Under the pieces are notes generated by a model. It was not told the origin of the DNA, did no database searches, and worked only from the letters and a program-made list of their open reading frames with translations. A program made the translations under genes and the position numbers. From contig NZ_PTPZ01000007.1 in the NCBI RefSeq assembly GCF_002943105.1, forward strand, positions 79,935 to 143,934: a stretch of 64,000 nucleotides of DNA. The letters are read 5' to 3'. This stretch comes from Cloacibacterium normanense (GTDB lineage: Bacteria > Bacteroidota > Bacteroidia > Flavobacteriales > Weeksellaceae). Positions 17,668-25,464 of this stretch are shown here, piece after piece; within the stretch, counting starts at the first letter, position 1, and every line of letters begins with the position of its first letter.

Positions 17668-18234
17668 ATGAAAAAGACAATAATATTATTCACTATAATC
17701 ATTTCAAATTTAATTTTTTCACAAGAATTAAATAAAGATGTAGAGAATTCAATCTTCAGCACTCAGATAGGAATTGCTGGAATTTGGTTTAATAATGAAG
17801 CAAAAATAACCAAAAACACCGTTTTAAGAAGTGAAATTGGACTATCCGCTGGTTTTTGGGGAGGAAGTTACTATGAAAAAAAAGGATTTTTATTAACTCC
17901 TCTTTTGCGTCTTGAGCCAAGATACTATTATAATATTGATCGTAGATTATCCAAAGGAAAAAATATTGAAAGTAATTCTGCTAATTTTTTCTCTCTGAAA
18001 TCAACTTTTCATCCAAATTGGTTTGTAATTTCAAATTATGATAACGTAAATATTATAAGTGATTTTTCTATAATTCCAACATATGGATTCAGAAGAAACA
18101 TAAATAAGAACTTCAATTATGAATTTTCTTTTGGATTAGGCTATCGTTATTTATATTTAAAAGATGCAGGATACATAAATAACAAATCTGAAATAGCACC
18201 GGACTTGACTTTTAGAATTGGATATACATTTTAA
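17668..18234 (+). CDS. Outer-membrane beta-barrel protein
   Basis: This 188-aa protein has a signal peptide (cleavage after about residue 19, FSQ-ELN). Alternating aromatic/polar strands and a terminal strand ending in Phe (FRIGYTF) fit a small outer-membrane beta-barrel of about eight strands. It is the last gene of the cargo operon, 5 bp after the small lipoprotein, and is followed by a strong terminator. It could help display the neighbouring lipoproteins or transport a small ligand; the sequence does not decide. Confidence 0.75.
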   Translation: MKKTIILFTIIISNLIFSQELNKDVENSIFSTQIGIAGIWFNNEAKITKNTVLRSEIGLSAGFWGGSYYEKKGFLLTPLLRLEPRYYYNIDRRLSKGKNIESNSANFFSLKSTFHPNWFVISNYDNVNIISDFSIIPTYGFRRNINKNFNYEFSFGLGYRYLYLKDAGYINNKSEIAPDLTFRIGYTF

Positions 18235-18310
18235 AAAACATTCTATATCATAGGTACTCGTGGCAGAACTCCACAATTTAATAAAATCTCATAATAATCT
18301 AAAATAACGA

Positions 18311-18343
18311 CCTCTTTTAAAGCGATTTAAAGGAGGTTTTTTT
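18311..18343 (+). terminator. Terminator of the cargo operon
   Basis: The arms CCTCTTTTAAA and TTTAAAGGAGG flank a short GCGA loop and are followed by a run of T. It ends the plus-strand unit of lipoproteins and beta-barrel 77 bp after the last stop. Confidence 0.85.
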
Positions 18344-18531
18344 GTAGGGCTTTAAAATCTGCTTTTTTCTGGTGGTAAGGCAATCATCAAAATATAGTTA
18401 ACAAAAATACAGATTGTTATAACCTTGTAAAAAACCAACTGGAATTGGGAAATTAGCCGTCCTAATTCGTAAATTTTTAAGAAAATCAAAAATAAAAAGA
18501 TTTATCATTCCGGTATTTTGTAGTGCGCAAA

Positions 18532-18858
18532 ATGAATTTACGATGTTTTCAGGAAGCCTTCTTGTTTTATCAGACAACAATGATACTAATTAATCATCTT
18601 ATTTTCTTCATTCTTCAGACAGGAGATTATGGAGTTGAAGCGAATGATGATTTTTTCAAAGGGAAAGGGATAGTTTTTAGATTTGTAATAACTGTTTTGT
18701 ATGGTATTCCTATAGGTTTATTAATTATAAAATTCAATCTTCACACAAATCAATTCGTTGTGGGATATTCAATTGTAATATACTATTTTATTTTACTTTT
18801 TTTTGAATTTAGAATCTTATACAATACATTTTTTTATTCAAGAAAAAACAGAAATTGA
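18532..18858 (+). CDS. Hypothetical membrane protein (weak)
   Basis: A 108-aa reading frame with two or three hydrophobic helices (about residues 19-30, 48-67 and 76-98), the last followed by a basic tail SRKNRN. Possible starts are a GTG at 18523, an ATG at 18532 and an ATG at 18580; none has a clear ribosome-binding site. It is the last frame before the right end of the element and has no recognisable relatives. It may be a degraded remnant or a non-coding stretch; confidence is low. The preceding gap (18344-18531) shows no other feature. Confidence 0.3.
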   Translation: MNLRCFQEAFLFYQTTMILINHLIFFILQTGDYGVEANDDFFKGKGIVFRFVITVLYGIPIGLLIIKFNLHTNQFVVGYSIVIYYFILLFFEFRILYNTFFYSRKNRN

Positions 18859-18888
18859 CAATCGGAATCTTGCTTCCGCTAATTGATA

Positions 18889-18908
18889 TTAGCACCTAAA
18901 TTAGCACC
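18889..18908. repeat. Subterminal repeat, right copy
   Basis: This is an exact, same-orientation copy of the 20-bp TTAGCACCTAAATTAGCACC found just before the integrase gene. It is 45 bp inside the right attachment repeat and is not part of any gene, which supports a role as a recombinase or accessory-protein binding site. Confidence 0.7.
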
Positions 18909-18922
18909 CGTAAATATAAACC

Positions 18923-18945
18923 CCTGTAAATCAATAATTTACAGG
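18923..18945 (-). terminator. Element-borne terminator for the tmRNA gene
   Basis: The stem CCTGTAAAT (18923-18931) with ATTTACAGG (18937-18945) has a 5-nt loop. It begins 8 bp beyond the tmRNA 3' end when read on the minus strand and is followed by GGTTTATATTT. It is inside the element and would replace the native terminator left at 6907-6936. Confidence 0.6.
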
Positions 18946-18952
18946 AGTTTTT

Positions 18953-18967
18953 GTGGAGTTGGAGGGA
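18953..18967. repeat. Right attachment site repeat, tmRNA 3' end
   Basis: GTGGAGTTGGAGGGA is identical to 6944-6958. Read on the minus strand it is the acceptor and T-arm end of the tmRNA, so insertion rebuilds a functional 3' end. Confidence 0.88.
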
Positions 18968-19350
18968 TTCGAACCCTCGTCCAAACAAGCAATACGCAAG
19001 CTTTCTACATGCTTATTTTGCTATTGGTTTTCGTCGTAAAGCAGACAGCAAACAGCCAACTTTACGCTTATCTTCTATAATTTTCGTTCCCGAACCGAAG
19101 TTTTTCGGGACTTATTTCCGCATTTTCTATGCCTCGGAATCGAACGTCGCAGAACAGAACTTTCGGGAGACATCTTGTTTCCTTACTATACTTCGGGAAA
19201 AACGCTAATCCTACTAAGCTTCGGATTAAGCAGCAAGAGCAAACTCTTCGTTGCCAGTTAAATTCTGTAGCAAGGGATTAAAGAGATCGCGCTACGGTTC
19301 TCTGCATGCTTACTTACCCATTGGTCTTGCTGTCGAAACCAGTCAACCCC
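18954..19350 (-). ncRNA. ssrA: Transfer-messenger RNA
   Basis: The minus strand begins GGGGTTGACTGGTTTCGACA (5' end at 19350), a near-universal tmRNA start. It ends with a T-arm GGTTCGAATCC and acceptor CAACTCC plus discriminator A. Acceptor pairing GGGGUUG/CAACUCC includes one G-U. CCA is not encoded. The tag frame ends ...NLTGNEEFALAA then TAA (near 19225-19260), with the conserved LAA tail recognised by proteases. The exact resume codon is not fixed from sequence. It rescues stalled ribosomes with SmpB. The mobile element uses its 3' end as integration site and leaves the mature RNA sequence intact. Confidence 0.95.
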
Positions 19351-19364
19351 AATTTTTAAGTATG

Positions 19365-19372
19365 CAAATATA
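19365..19372 (-). promoter_or_regulatory. -7 promoter box of the tmRNA gene
   Basis: On the minus strand TATATTTG fits TAnnTTTG, 15 bp before the tmRNA 5' end. Transcription would start a few bases upstream of the mature end. The -33 box is not clear. Confidence 0.5.
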
Positions 19373-19568
19373 AGCAAAAAATGTACCTAAATTTTAATTC
19401 TGTATTTATTTTATATTGGCGCCAAATTTCCGCCTTCCGTCATCATTAGAACTTTTTAACCAAATTTTGAAAATTTCTCTCTTAAAAATTCATAAAAAAG
19501 TTAATCTCGGTTAAAGTTGTTTTAGCAATCAAATTTCAAAATAATTTTGAGCCTGCTAATCATAACCC

Positions 19569-20297
19569 ATGAAGAAAACTCTAATCCTATTTTTATTCAT
19601 TATCTCCCATTCTGTTCATGCTCAAGAATACATTTTTGGAAAAATTACCTCAGAACAAAACATAGAATTATCTGGAGTTCTAATTCTAAACACCAGAACC
19701 GACGAAAAAACATATTCAGACAGCGATGGAAATTTTATGATTTCTGCAAAAAACAATGATGCACTGCGATTCGTAAAACAAAAATTTGATAGATTTACCT
19801 ATTCTGTAAAACCCGAAGATTTTAAAAATTCTATAAAAATTACGCTGATAAAATCCGTTGTAGAAATAGAAGAAGTAGAAATTAAAACCAAACTTACCGG
19901 CAATTTAAGAGAAGATGCAAGAAGAGTAGAATCTGTGAGAAAAGTAAAACTCAATAAAGATATCGCAAAATACATCACTCAAAAATCTGATCCTCTAATA
20001 CTAAAACCAAAAGCAGGCGAATTTGTACAACCTAAAGGTGAAGGTTTTTCTGTAGGTAAAGTTTCTAGTAAAGCAGATAGAATTGATTTAGCTGAAGATT
20101 TTCTAGAAATTCTGGGTGAAGATTATTTTACAGATTTAGGACTTAAGAAAAGTGAAATTTCCTCGTTCATCTTTCATGTAATGAGTAGTTTAGATTTAAA
20201 AAACGCTTATAAATATGGTTATCTCAAAGGAAGCGATATTGCTCAGTTCAGGAAACAAGCAGAAACAAAAATTAATGATTTTAGAAAATTAAAGTAG
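19569..20297 (+). CDS. Exported protein with carboxypeptidase-regulatory-like domain
   Basis: This 242-aa protein has a signal peptide (cleavage after HAQ, about residue 19). Residues 22-90 form a CarboxypepD_reg-like beta-sandwich: IFGKITSEQNIELSGVLILNTRTDEKTYSDSDGNFMISAK. The rest is a helical C-terminal region. This domain is common at the N-terminus of TonB-dependent receptors; here it is separate, in a periplasmic or surface protein of unknown job. It is monocistronic and has moderate similarity to a family widespread in Flavobacteriia. Confidence 0.75.
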   Translation: MKKTLILFLFIISHSVHAQEYIFGKITSEQNIELSGVLILNTRTDEKTYSDSDGNFMISAKNNDALRFVKQKFDRFTYSVKPEDFKNSIKITLIKSVVEIEEVEIKTKLTGNLREDARRVESVRKVKLNKDIAKYITQKSDPLILKPKAGEFVQPKGEGFSVGKVSSKADRIDLAEDFLEILGEDYFTDLGLKKSEISSFIFHVMSSLDLKNAYKYGYLKGSDIAQFRKQAETKINDFRKLK

Positions 20298-20370
20298 TAT
20301 GGAATTGAATTTGATGTATAATTTTTTGTAAATTTAAAGTTATCAAATCATCACCTAAAATCACAATTTT

Positions 20371-21102
20371 ATGAACAAAAACATTATCGCCATTGCTGTT
20401 GCTTCATTAGGCTTCATCATTGGACTTGGCTTATTAGGAAGCGCCATCAAAAACCGAAACAAATCAGAAAACACCATCTCTGTTACCGGTCTTGGAACCA
20501 AAAAATTCACTTCGGACCTCATCACTTGGAGCGGAAACTTCTCCAGAAATAGTTTTGAACTGAAACAAGCTTATGATGCACTTTCAAACGATCGAAAAAT
20601 CATCGAAAACTATTTGATTTCTAAAGGAATTCCTAAAAACGAAATCGTTTTTTCGGCGGTAGATATTCAGAAGCAATACAATTATGTTTCAGACGCTAAT
20701 GGAAGCAGTCACCAAACTTTTGCAGGTTACCAATTAACTCAATCGGTTTCATTAGAAAGTAAAGATGTGGCAAAAATTGAAAACTTGTCTAGAAATATTA
20801 CAGAAATCATCAATCTAGGAATAGAATTCACTTCTTCTCGACCTAATTATTTTTACACCAAATTGGCAGAAGTAAAACAAGAAATGATTGCTAATGCTAC
20901 AAAAGACGCTAAAGAACGCGCCGAAAAAATTGCAGAAAATGCAGGTTCTGATTTAGGAAACCTTAAAAAAGCAACAATGGGTGTTATCCAAATTACCGCA
21001 CCTAATTCTAATGAAGATTTTTCTTATGGCGGAACTTATAATACTCAATCAAAAGAAAAAGAAGCGAGCATTACCATTAAATTAGAATATGAAGTAGATT
21101 AG
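20371..21102 (+). CDS. SIMPL domain (DUF541) protein
   Basis: This 243-aa protein has one N-terminal membrane anchor (IAIAVASLGFIIGLGLLG) followed by a SIMPL/DUF541 domain: ISVTGLGTKKFTSDLITWSGNFSR at the start, GIPKNEIVFSAVDIQKQY in the middle and ASITIKLEYEVD at the end. Related proteins (E. coli YggE, mammalian SIMPL) are linked with stress protection, but the biochemical activity is unclear. It faces the periplasm. It is convergent with the GNAT gene that ends 8 bp away. Confidence 0.88.
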   Translation: MNKNIIAIAVASLGFIIGLGLLGSAIKNRNKSENTISVTGLGTKKFTSDLITWSGNFSRNSFELKQAYDALSNDRKIIENYLISKGIPKNEIVFSAVDIQKQYNYVSDANGSSHQTFAGYQLTQSVSLESKDVAKIENLSRNITEIINLGIEFTSSRPNYFYTKLAEVKQEMIANATKDAKERAEKIAENAGSDLGNLKKATMGVIQITAPNSNEDFSYGGTYNTQSKEKEASITIKLEYEVD

Positions 21103-21110
21103 TTGAAATT

Positions 21111-21623
21111 TTAGATTTCGTAGACCATTTCGTGGATTTCTTTTACTAACGTTTCTAGATTTTCAGGTTCGAAATTAGCCATTAAAAATAAATTAACAGC
21201 ATATTTACCTTCGCCATAACTTGGTTGAAGGTAATTTTTTTCTATGATGCTAAAACCATTTCTTTCGTAAAAGCGCAATCTTCTTTCTGCAATTTCTGAA
21301 AGTGAATCAGGCTCAGTTTCTAAAATCAATTTTTCAAATTTTTCCTGTAAACTTTCCAGAATTTTTTCTCCAAATTTTTGATTTCGGAATTCTTCAAAAA
21401 CTTCAAAATGCTCTAAAAAATAAAATCCTTGAAGCTCCCAAATTACACAATATCCTATATTTTCGTCTTCGTGATTAATGGAATAAACAAAAGCGTCTGG
21501 ATTTTCGGCCAAATCTAAAAATTGGTCTTTGCTTCGTCTTTCTTCTTCGGGAAAAGTCTTTTCGTAGCGGTAGAAAATTTTAGAAATTTTCTTGCGGTTT
21601 TGTAATTCTTCGAACCAAACCAT
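21111..21623 (-). CDS. GNAT family acetyltransferase
   Basis: This 170-aa soluble protein has a GNAT fold. The central DENIGYCVIWELQGFYFLEHFEVFEEFRNQKFGEKILESL includes the acetyl-CoA-binding R/QxxxxG/A-like segment (RNQKFG), and the C-terminus carries a motif typical for an acyl-CoA N-acyltransferase (RLRFYERNGFSII). The acceptor substrate is unknown. It stands alone at the end of a minus-strand stretch. A run of GATTTACGATTT-like repeats lies just upstream (21625-21668). Confidence 0.8.
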   Translation of the reverse strand: MVWFEELQNRKKISKIFYRYEKTFPEEERRSKDQFLDLAENPDAFVYSINHEDENIGYCVIWELQGFYFLEHFEVFEEFRNQKFGEKILESLQEKFEKLILETEPDSLSEIAERRLRFYERNGFSIIEKNYLQPSYGEGKYAVNLFLMANFEPENLETLVKEIHEMVYEI

Positions 21624-21683
21624 TTTTATTTACGATTTACGATTTTTTGATTTACGATTTTTGATTTTAATGAAAACCATTAT

Positions 21684-21920
21684 TTATAGGTCAAAAACAT
21701 TAGGTCTTCTGGTAACGAAAATATCTTTTACCCAAAGTGTAAATGCCATCATGAGATAAACCAAGAAGAAAAAACCAGCAGTCGCAAAAGTGGAATAAAT
21801 GAAAAATACACGTAATTTAGAAACAGGAATTCCCAGTCTACTCCCAAATCTGGTGAGCGTTCCGAACCATTCATGTTCTACTTTGTGCCTTAAATCCGTA
21901 ATAAATTTTGGTTCTCTCAT
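21684..21920 (-). CDS. PspC-type small membrane protein
   Basis: This 78-aa protein resembles the Bacteroidota form of the PspC domain: a basic N-terminus, GSRLGIPVSKLRVFFIYSTFATAGFFFLVYLMMAF with one long membrane helix, and a short tail. PspC proteins take part in envelope-stress responses. Its ATG overlaps the stop of the MazG-like gene (TAATG), so the two are translationally coupled. The functional link between them is unclear. Confidence 0.75.
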   Translation of the reverse strand: MREPKFITDLRHKVEHEWFGTLTRFGSRLGIPVSKLRVFFIYSTFATAGFFFLVYLMMAFTLWVKDIFVTRRPNVFDL

Positions 21921-22246
21921 TATTTCAGTTTTTCATTATTTTGATGACGGTCAAAATCTCTTTCGGTTTTTACTTTCATCTTTTTATCAAAAGCGGCTTG
22001 TAAATCTACGCCAGTTTGGTTTGCCAAGCACAAAGTTACAAAAAGTACATCTGCTAATTCTTCGCCTAAATCTTTAGATTTATCAGATTCTTTTTCGCTT
22101 TGTTCACCATATTTTCTGGCAATAATTCTAGCAACTTCTCCTACTTCTTCGGTTAACATTGCCATATTCGTCAATTCATTAAAATAACGAACGCCAATGG
22201 TTTTTATCCATTCATCAACTTGATTTTGTAGAATTTTTATTTCCAT
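21920..22246 (-). CDS. MazG-like nucleotide pyrophosphohydrolase
   Basis: This 108-aa all-alpha protein has the MazG metal-binding pattern: MLTEEVGEVARIIARK (ExxE) and LGEELADVLFVTLCLA (ExxD). Single-domain MazG-like enzymes cleave (d)NTPs to monophosphate and pyrophosphate and may clean up non-canonical nucleotides. It is coupled to the PspC-like gene by a one-base overlap. Upstream (22247-22321) lies an AC/TCTCG-rich intergenic segment with no gene. Confidence 0.85.
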   Translation of the reverse strand: MEIKILQNQVDEWIKTIGVRYFNELTNMAMLTEEVGEVARIIARKYGEQSEKESDKSKDLGEELADVLFVTLCLANQTGVDLQAAFDKKMKVKTERDFDRHQNNEKLK

Positions 22247-22321
22247 AATTTCTTTGTTACGAGGTACGTGTTGCGTGTTGCGAGATAATCTCGTATCTCG
22301 AAACCCACAACTCGAAACTTT

Positions 22322-23722
22322 TTATTGATACGCTCCAATAGTAGGATTGCTAGTTCTGTTCACTTTTACAATATCTAGAGGAACCAAAGCTGCTGTAGAA
22401 ACTTTTCCTTTGGTTTTTGCGGGAGAAGTTGCTTTCACTCTCAAATTCATTTTTTGGGTGAAATAATTCTCAAATTTTGGATCTTCGTTTTTGATGGAAT
22501 TCACAATTTTAGCATTTCCGTCCCAAGTAAAACCTGCGTTTGCAGCATCAAATTTCACCAAACAATTCTCGATGAAATAATTAAATGTTTGTCCAGTAGT
22601 TGGCTTGAACTGAATCGCGTTATTTCTTTCGGTGTAAATGATAGAATTTTGAAGATTTAATGTTAAAGCGCCTTGTTCGTTAGAAGTTCCGTTGTTATAT
22701 TCGTTAGTTGCATAGATTCCAAAACTCGGCAAAGTGCTATTTAAGTTCCAATAATTGGCAAAAGTAGCATGTAAAAAAGTATAATTTCCGCCTTTAAAAA
22801 CTCCTAAATTCGCTTGTCCACAATTGTTAACCACCAAATTTTCTGCATTTACAGTGGCATTAATTCCTAAAATTCCAAAATCTTGAAAAGTATGAACAAT
22901 CGTATTTTTAAGCGTAGCAGAAGCGTGATTGAGTTCTAAACCAGTGGTTCCACCAAAAATTTTAGCATATTTTAAATTGGCAATTGCACCTTGTTCAAGC
23001 TGAATTCCGCCCCAGTTAAGAGGAAGCGTGTCATATCTCGCATCATTTCTATCTCCGCGGAAAATTACTTCTTTGCCTAAATCTCCATTGGCAATCAATT
23101 GAGCATTTTTCCCGATTTTCAAATTGGCATTTTTATGAAAATAAACTTTTGTTCCCTCAGAAATAGTCAGTGATTTTCCATCAGCTAATTTCAAATCGCC
23201 ATAAATAATTTTGGCTTTTTTATTGTTCCAAGAAGTATTGTCTGTTAAAATTTTCGGACTGTTTTCGGTAGAAATATAAAATTCCACATCTTGAACTACT
23301 GAAAGCAAAGTAACATGTTGATTCGCAACTGGCGATTCTATCTGAATTCTTTCTTCCGCAATCGCTTCTGGAGCATTTGCAGTAGGAGCAATTTCTACAA
23401 AAATATAAAGGCTGTCTTTTTTACGAAGGGGAACATTGGTAAATTCCGTTCCTGCTTTTCCATCTACATTAATTCTGTAAAGTGAAGAATTTCCTGATTC
23501 CAGATAAATCTTTGGAATGGAAATATCTTTATTCTCGTCGTTATAAATTTTTACAGCATAGGTTTCGCTTCTCACCTGATTGTAAACCGTGTCTAGAACC
23601 AAAGTGTCTACCGAAAATCTGAGTTTTTTGCTTGGTGCATCAAATTCTATTTCATCTCTGTTACAAGAAATGACAAAAAGAGCCAACCAAAACCCGAAAA
23701 AAAGAAAATATTTTGTCTTCAT
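22322..23722 (-). CDS. Lipoprotein with parallel beta-helix pattern
   Basis: This 466-aa protein has a lipoprotein signal (LFVISC, Cys20). The N-terminal 150 residues look like a beta-sandwich. From about 170 on come short repeated strands (LTISEGTKVYFHKNANLKIGKNAQLIANG, NLKYAKIFGGTTGLELNHASATLKNTIVHTF) typical of a right-handed parallel beta-helix. It ends PTIGAYQ, common in this family. Such proteins are outer-membrane anchored and may bind or cleave polysaccharide, but no catalytic residues can be named. It is monocistronic. Confidence 0.75.
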   Translation of the reverse strand: MKTKYFLFFGFWLALFVISCNRDEIEFDAPSKKLRFSVDTLVLDTVYNQVRSETYAVKIYNDENKDISIPKIYLESGNSSLYRINVDGKAGTEFTNVPLRKKDSLYIFVEIAPTANAPEAIAEERIQIESPVANQHVTLLSVVQDVEFYISTENSPKILTDNTSWNNKKAKIIYGDLKLADGKSLTISEGTKVYFHKNANLKIGKNAQLIANGDLGKEVIFRGDRNDARYDTLPLNWGGIQLEQGAIANLKYAKIFGGTTGLELNHASATLKNTIVHTFQDFGILGINATVNAENLVVNNCGQANLGVFKGGNYTFLHATFANYWNLNSTLPSFGIYATNEYNNGTSNEQGALTLNLQNSIIYTERNNAIQFKPTTGQTFNYFIENCLVKFDAANAGFTWDGNAKIVNSIKNEDPKFENYFTQKMNLRVKATSPAKTKGKVSTAALVPLDIVKVNRTSNPTIGAYQ

Positions 23723-23821
23723 GGAAGTTTAAAAATAAGCGTAAAGTTAATGAAAAAAGCTGAACTGTTTCTAAAAACGAAAAAACTGTAAAATTTCTTT
23801 CACAAAAACTTAAAACGCTAT

Positions 23822-23851
23822 TTGTCAATTCAAAAAATATTTTTATTTTTG
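23822..23851 (+). promoter_or_regulatory. Promoter of the L31 gene
   Basis: A TTG at 23822-23824 and TATTTTTG at 23844-23851 are 19 bp apart. This matches the Bacteroidota -33/-7 consensus well and points to a start about 75 bp before the L31 ATG. Confidence 0.7.
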
Positions 23852-23931
23852 CAGTCTAAAATTAAGAATAATAAAAGCAGTGCCATTACACGCAATTATT
23901 ATCAACTAAAATTTAAAAAGACAATAAAGAT

Positions 23932-24183
23932 ATGAAATCAGGAATTCACCCAGAAAATTATAGATTAGTTGTATTCAAAGACATGAGTAATGACGAAGTG
24001 TTTCTTTGCAAATCTACAGCTGAAACTAAAGATACTATTGTTTACGAAGGTACAGAATATCCATTAATCAAAATGGAAATATCTTCTACTTCTCACCCAT
24101 TCTACACTGGTAAAGTAAAATTAGTAGATACTGCAGGTAGAGTAGACAAATTCATGAACAAATACAAAAAATTCGCTAAGTAA
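23932..24183 (+). CDS. rpmE2: 50S ribosomal protein L31, type B
   Basis: This 83-aa protein is ribosomal L31 of the zinc-free type [37 protein letters not shown] (read as start and middle), then [11 protein letters not shown] and [11 protein letters not shown]. It lacks the CxxC pairs of zinc-binding L31, so it does not depend on zinc. It has a strong consensus promoter and its own terminator. It precedes the GlmU-like gene, an order I recall from other flavobacteria. Confidence 0.95.
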   Translation: MKSGIHPENYRLVVFKDMSNDEVFLCKSTAETKDTIVYEGTEYPLIKMEISSTSHPFYTGKVKLVDTAGRVDKFMNKYKKFAK

Positions 24184-24209
24184 TTTAGCCGATTTTTTCA
24201 TAATAAATC

Positions 24210-24241
24210 AGTCCTTCAAAAATTTTGAAGGACTTTTTTTG
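24210..24241 (+). terminator. Terminator of the L31 gene
   Basis: A perfect 12-bp stem, AGTCCTTCAAAA with TTTTGAAGGACT, is followed by a T run 27 bp after the L31 stop. Confidence 0.9.
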
Positions 24242-24292
24242 TAAATTTGTTTATCAGCACATTATCATATTAACCAATTAGCACATTCTAAA

Positions 24293-25453
24293 ATGCAACT
24301 TATATTTTCTGATGCTCAATTTTGGGGAGATTTTCTTCCGCTTACTTATACCAAACCTATCGCAGAACTTAGAACAGGAATTCTTACGTTTTCTGAACGT
24401 TGGCAAAAACTGTTAGATTCTTCAGAAGTTTCTTACATCACCGAAGATTATCTTCAAAAAAAATATAAATCTTACGAAAAGAAAGAAAGTTTACTGATTA
24501 CTCCAAATTTTCTTCCTTCTGAAAATGTTTTGGATCAAATTAAAAATTTACAATTAGGAGAAGCTTTGATATATGAAAACGAAGTTTTAGCGGCAAGATT
24601 AAACATGGAAAACTTCTCACTTTCGCAGATTGAAAAAATGACAGACATAACCGAAGAACTGATTTTCTTTAAAAAAGCTACGGATTTATTTTCACTGAAT
24701 GACAAAGCCATTGATTTTGATTTTGAATTGGTGACCAAAGGAAGAACTTCTGCACCACTTTCTGAAACCAATGGATTTTTGGGCAAAAAAGAAGATTTAT
24801 TTATAGAAGAAGGTGCCGAAATAGAATTTGCCACGCTTAATTGCAAAACCGGTAAAATCTACATCGGCAAAAACGCAGAAATTATGGAAGGTTCTGTAGT
24901 GAGAGGAAGTTTAGCACTTTGCGAAGGTTCTAAAATCAATATGGGTTCTAAAATTTATGGTGCTACTACAATTGGTCCACATTCTAAAGTTGGCGGCGAA
25001 GTGAATAATATTGTTATCACTGGTTTTACCAATAAAGGTCACGAAGGTTTTGTAGGAAATTCTGTGATTGGAGAATGGTGCAACTTGGGAGCCGACACCA
25101 ATTCTTCTAACCTCAAAAACAATTATGCAGAAGTAAAACTCTGGAGTTATCCATCTAAAAAATTTGTAAAAACTGGACTTCAATTTTGCGGATTAATTAT
25201 GGGAGACCATTCTAAAACTGCGATTAATACTCAATTTAACACAGGAACTGTAGTGGGAGTTGGTGCGAATATTTTCAAAAGTGGATTTCCACCCAATTTG
25301 ATTGAACATTTTTCTTGGGGCGGATTTAAAGGAGATGAAAAATTCAGATTAGAAACCGCTTACGAAGTTGCCGAAAAAGCAATGGCAAGAAGAAAAATAG
25401 CTTTAACAGAAGAAGATAAAGAGATTCTGAAATGGGTTTATGAGAATTGTTAA
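24293..25453 (+). CDS. GlmU-like sugar nucleotidyltransferase
   Basis: This 386-aa protein has an N-terminal nucleotidyltransferase-like domain (FSDAQFWGDFLPLTYTKPIAELRTG) and a C-terminal left-handed beta-helix with hexapeptide repeats (VVRGSLALCEGSKINMGSKIYGATTIGPHSKVGGEV, 200-330). The Bacteroidota GlmU-like family lacks the classic GxGTRM signature at the N-terminus. It may act in cell-wall or lipopolysaccharide sugar activation; substrate is unproven. It follows rpmE2 after the terminator. Confidence 0.85.
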   Translation: MQLIFSDAQFWGDFLPLTYTKPIAELRTGILTFSERWQKLLDSSEVSYITEDYLQKKYKSYEKKESLLITPNFLPSENVLDQIKNLQLGEALIYENEVLAARLNMENFSLSQIEKMTDITEELIFFKKATDLFSLNDKAIDFDFELVTKGRTSAPLSETNGFLGKKEDLFIEEGAEIEFATLNCKTGKIYIGKNAEIMEGSVVRGSLALCEGSKINMGSKIYGATTIGPHSKVGGEVNNIVITGFTNKGHEGFVGNSVIGEWCNLGADTNSSNLKNNYAEVKLWSYPSKKFVKTGLQFCGLIMGDHSKTAINTQFNTGTVVGVGANIFKSGFPPNLIEHFSWGGFKGDEKFRLETAYEVAEKAMARRKIALTEEDKEILKWVYENC

Positions 25454-25464
25454 GGATTTCGTTT

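Larger units (their letters stand above)
6944..18967. mobile_element. Integrative mobilizable element in the tmRNA gene
   Basis: The element is bounded by a 15-bp direct repeat, GTGGAGTTGGAGGGA, at 6944-6958 and 18953-18967. The right copy is the 3' end of a complete tmRNA gene and the left copy is the displaced remnant. It carries a tyrosine integrase next to the left end, a 242-aa unknown, an excisionase-like HTH protein, a VapE-like ATPase, a Toprim primase, a MOBV-like relaxase and cargo genes. No type IV secretion genes are present, so it would need a helper conjugative element. The order int, small genes, primase, mob resembles the NBU family of Bacteroides mobilizable units; that comparison is from memory. 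Length is about 12.0 kb. Confidence 0.9.

Noticed and set aside
18883..19208. Two reading frames (65 and 85 aa) across the tmRNA gene
   Set aside because: They lie on the opposite strand to the tmRNA and have no family signs; the tmRNA structure explains the sequence.
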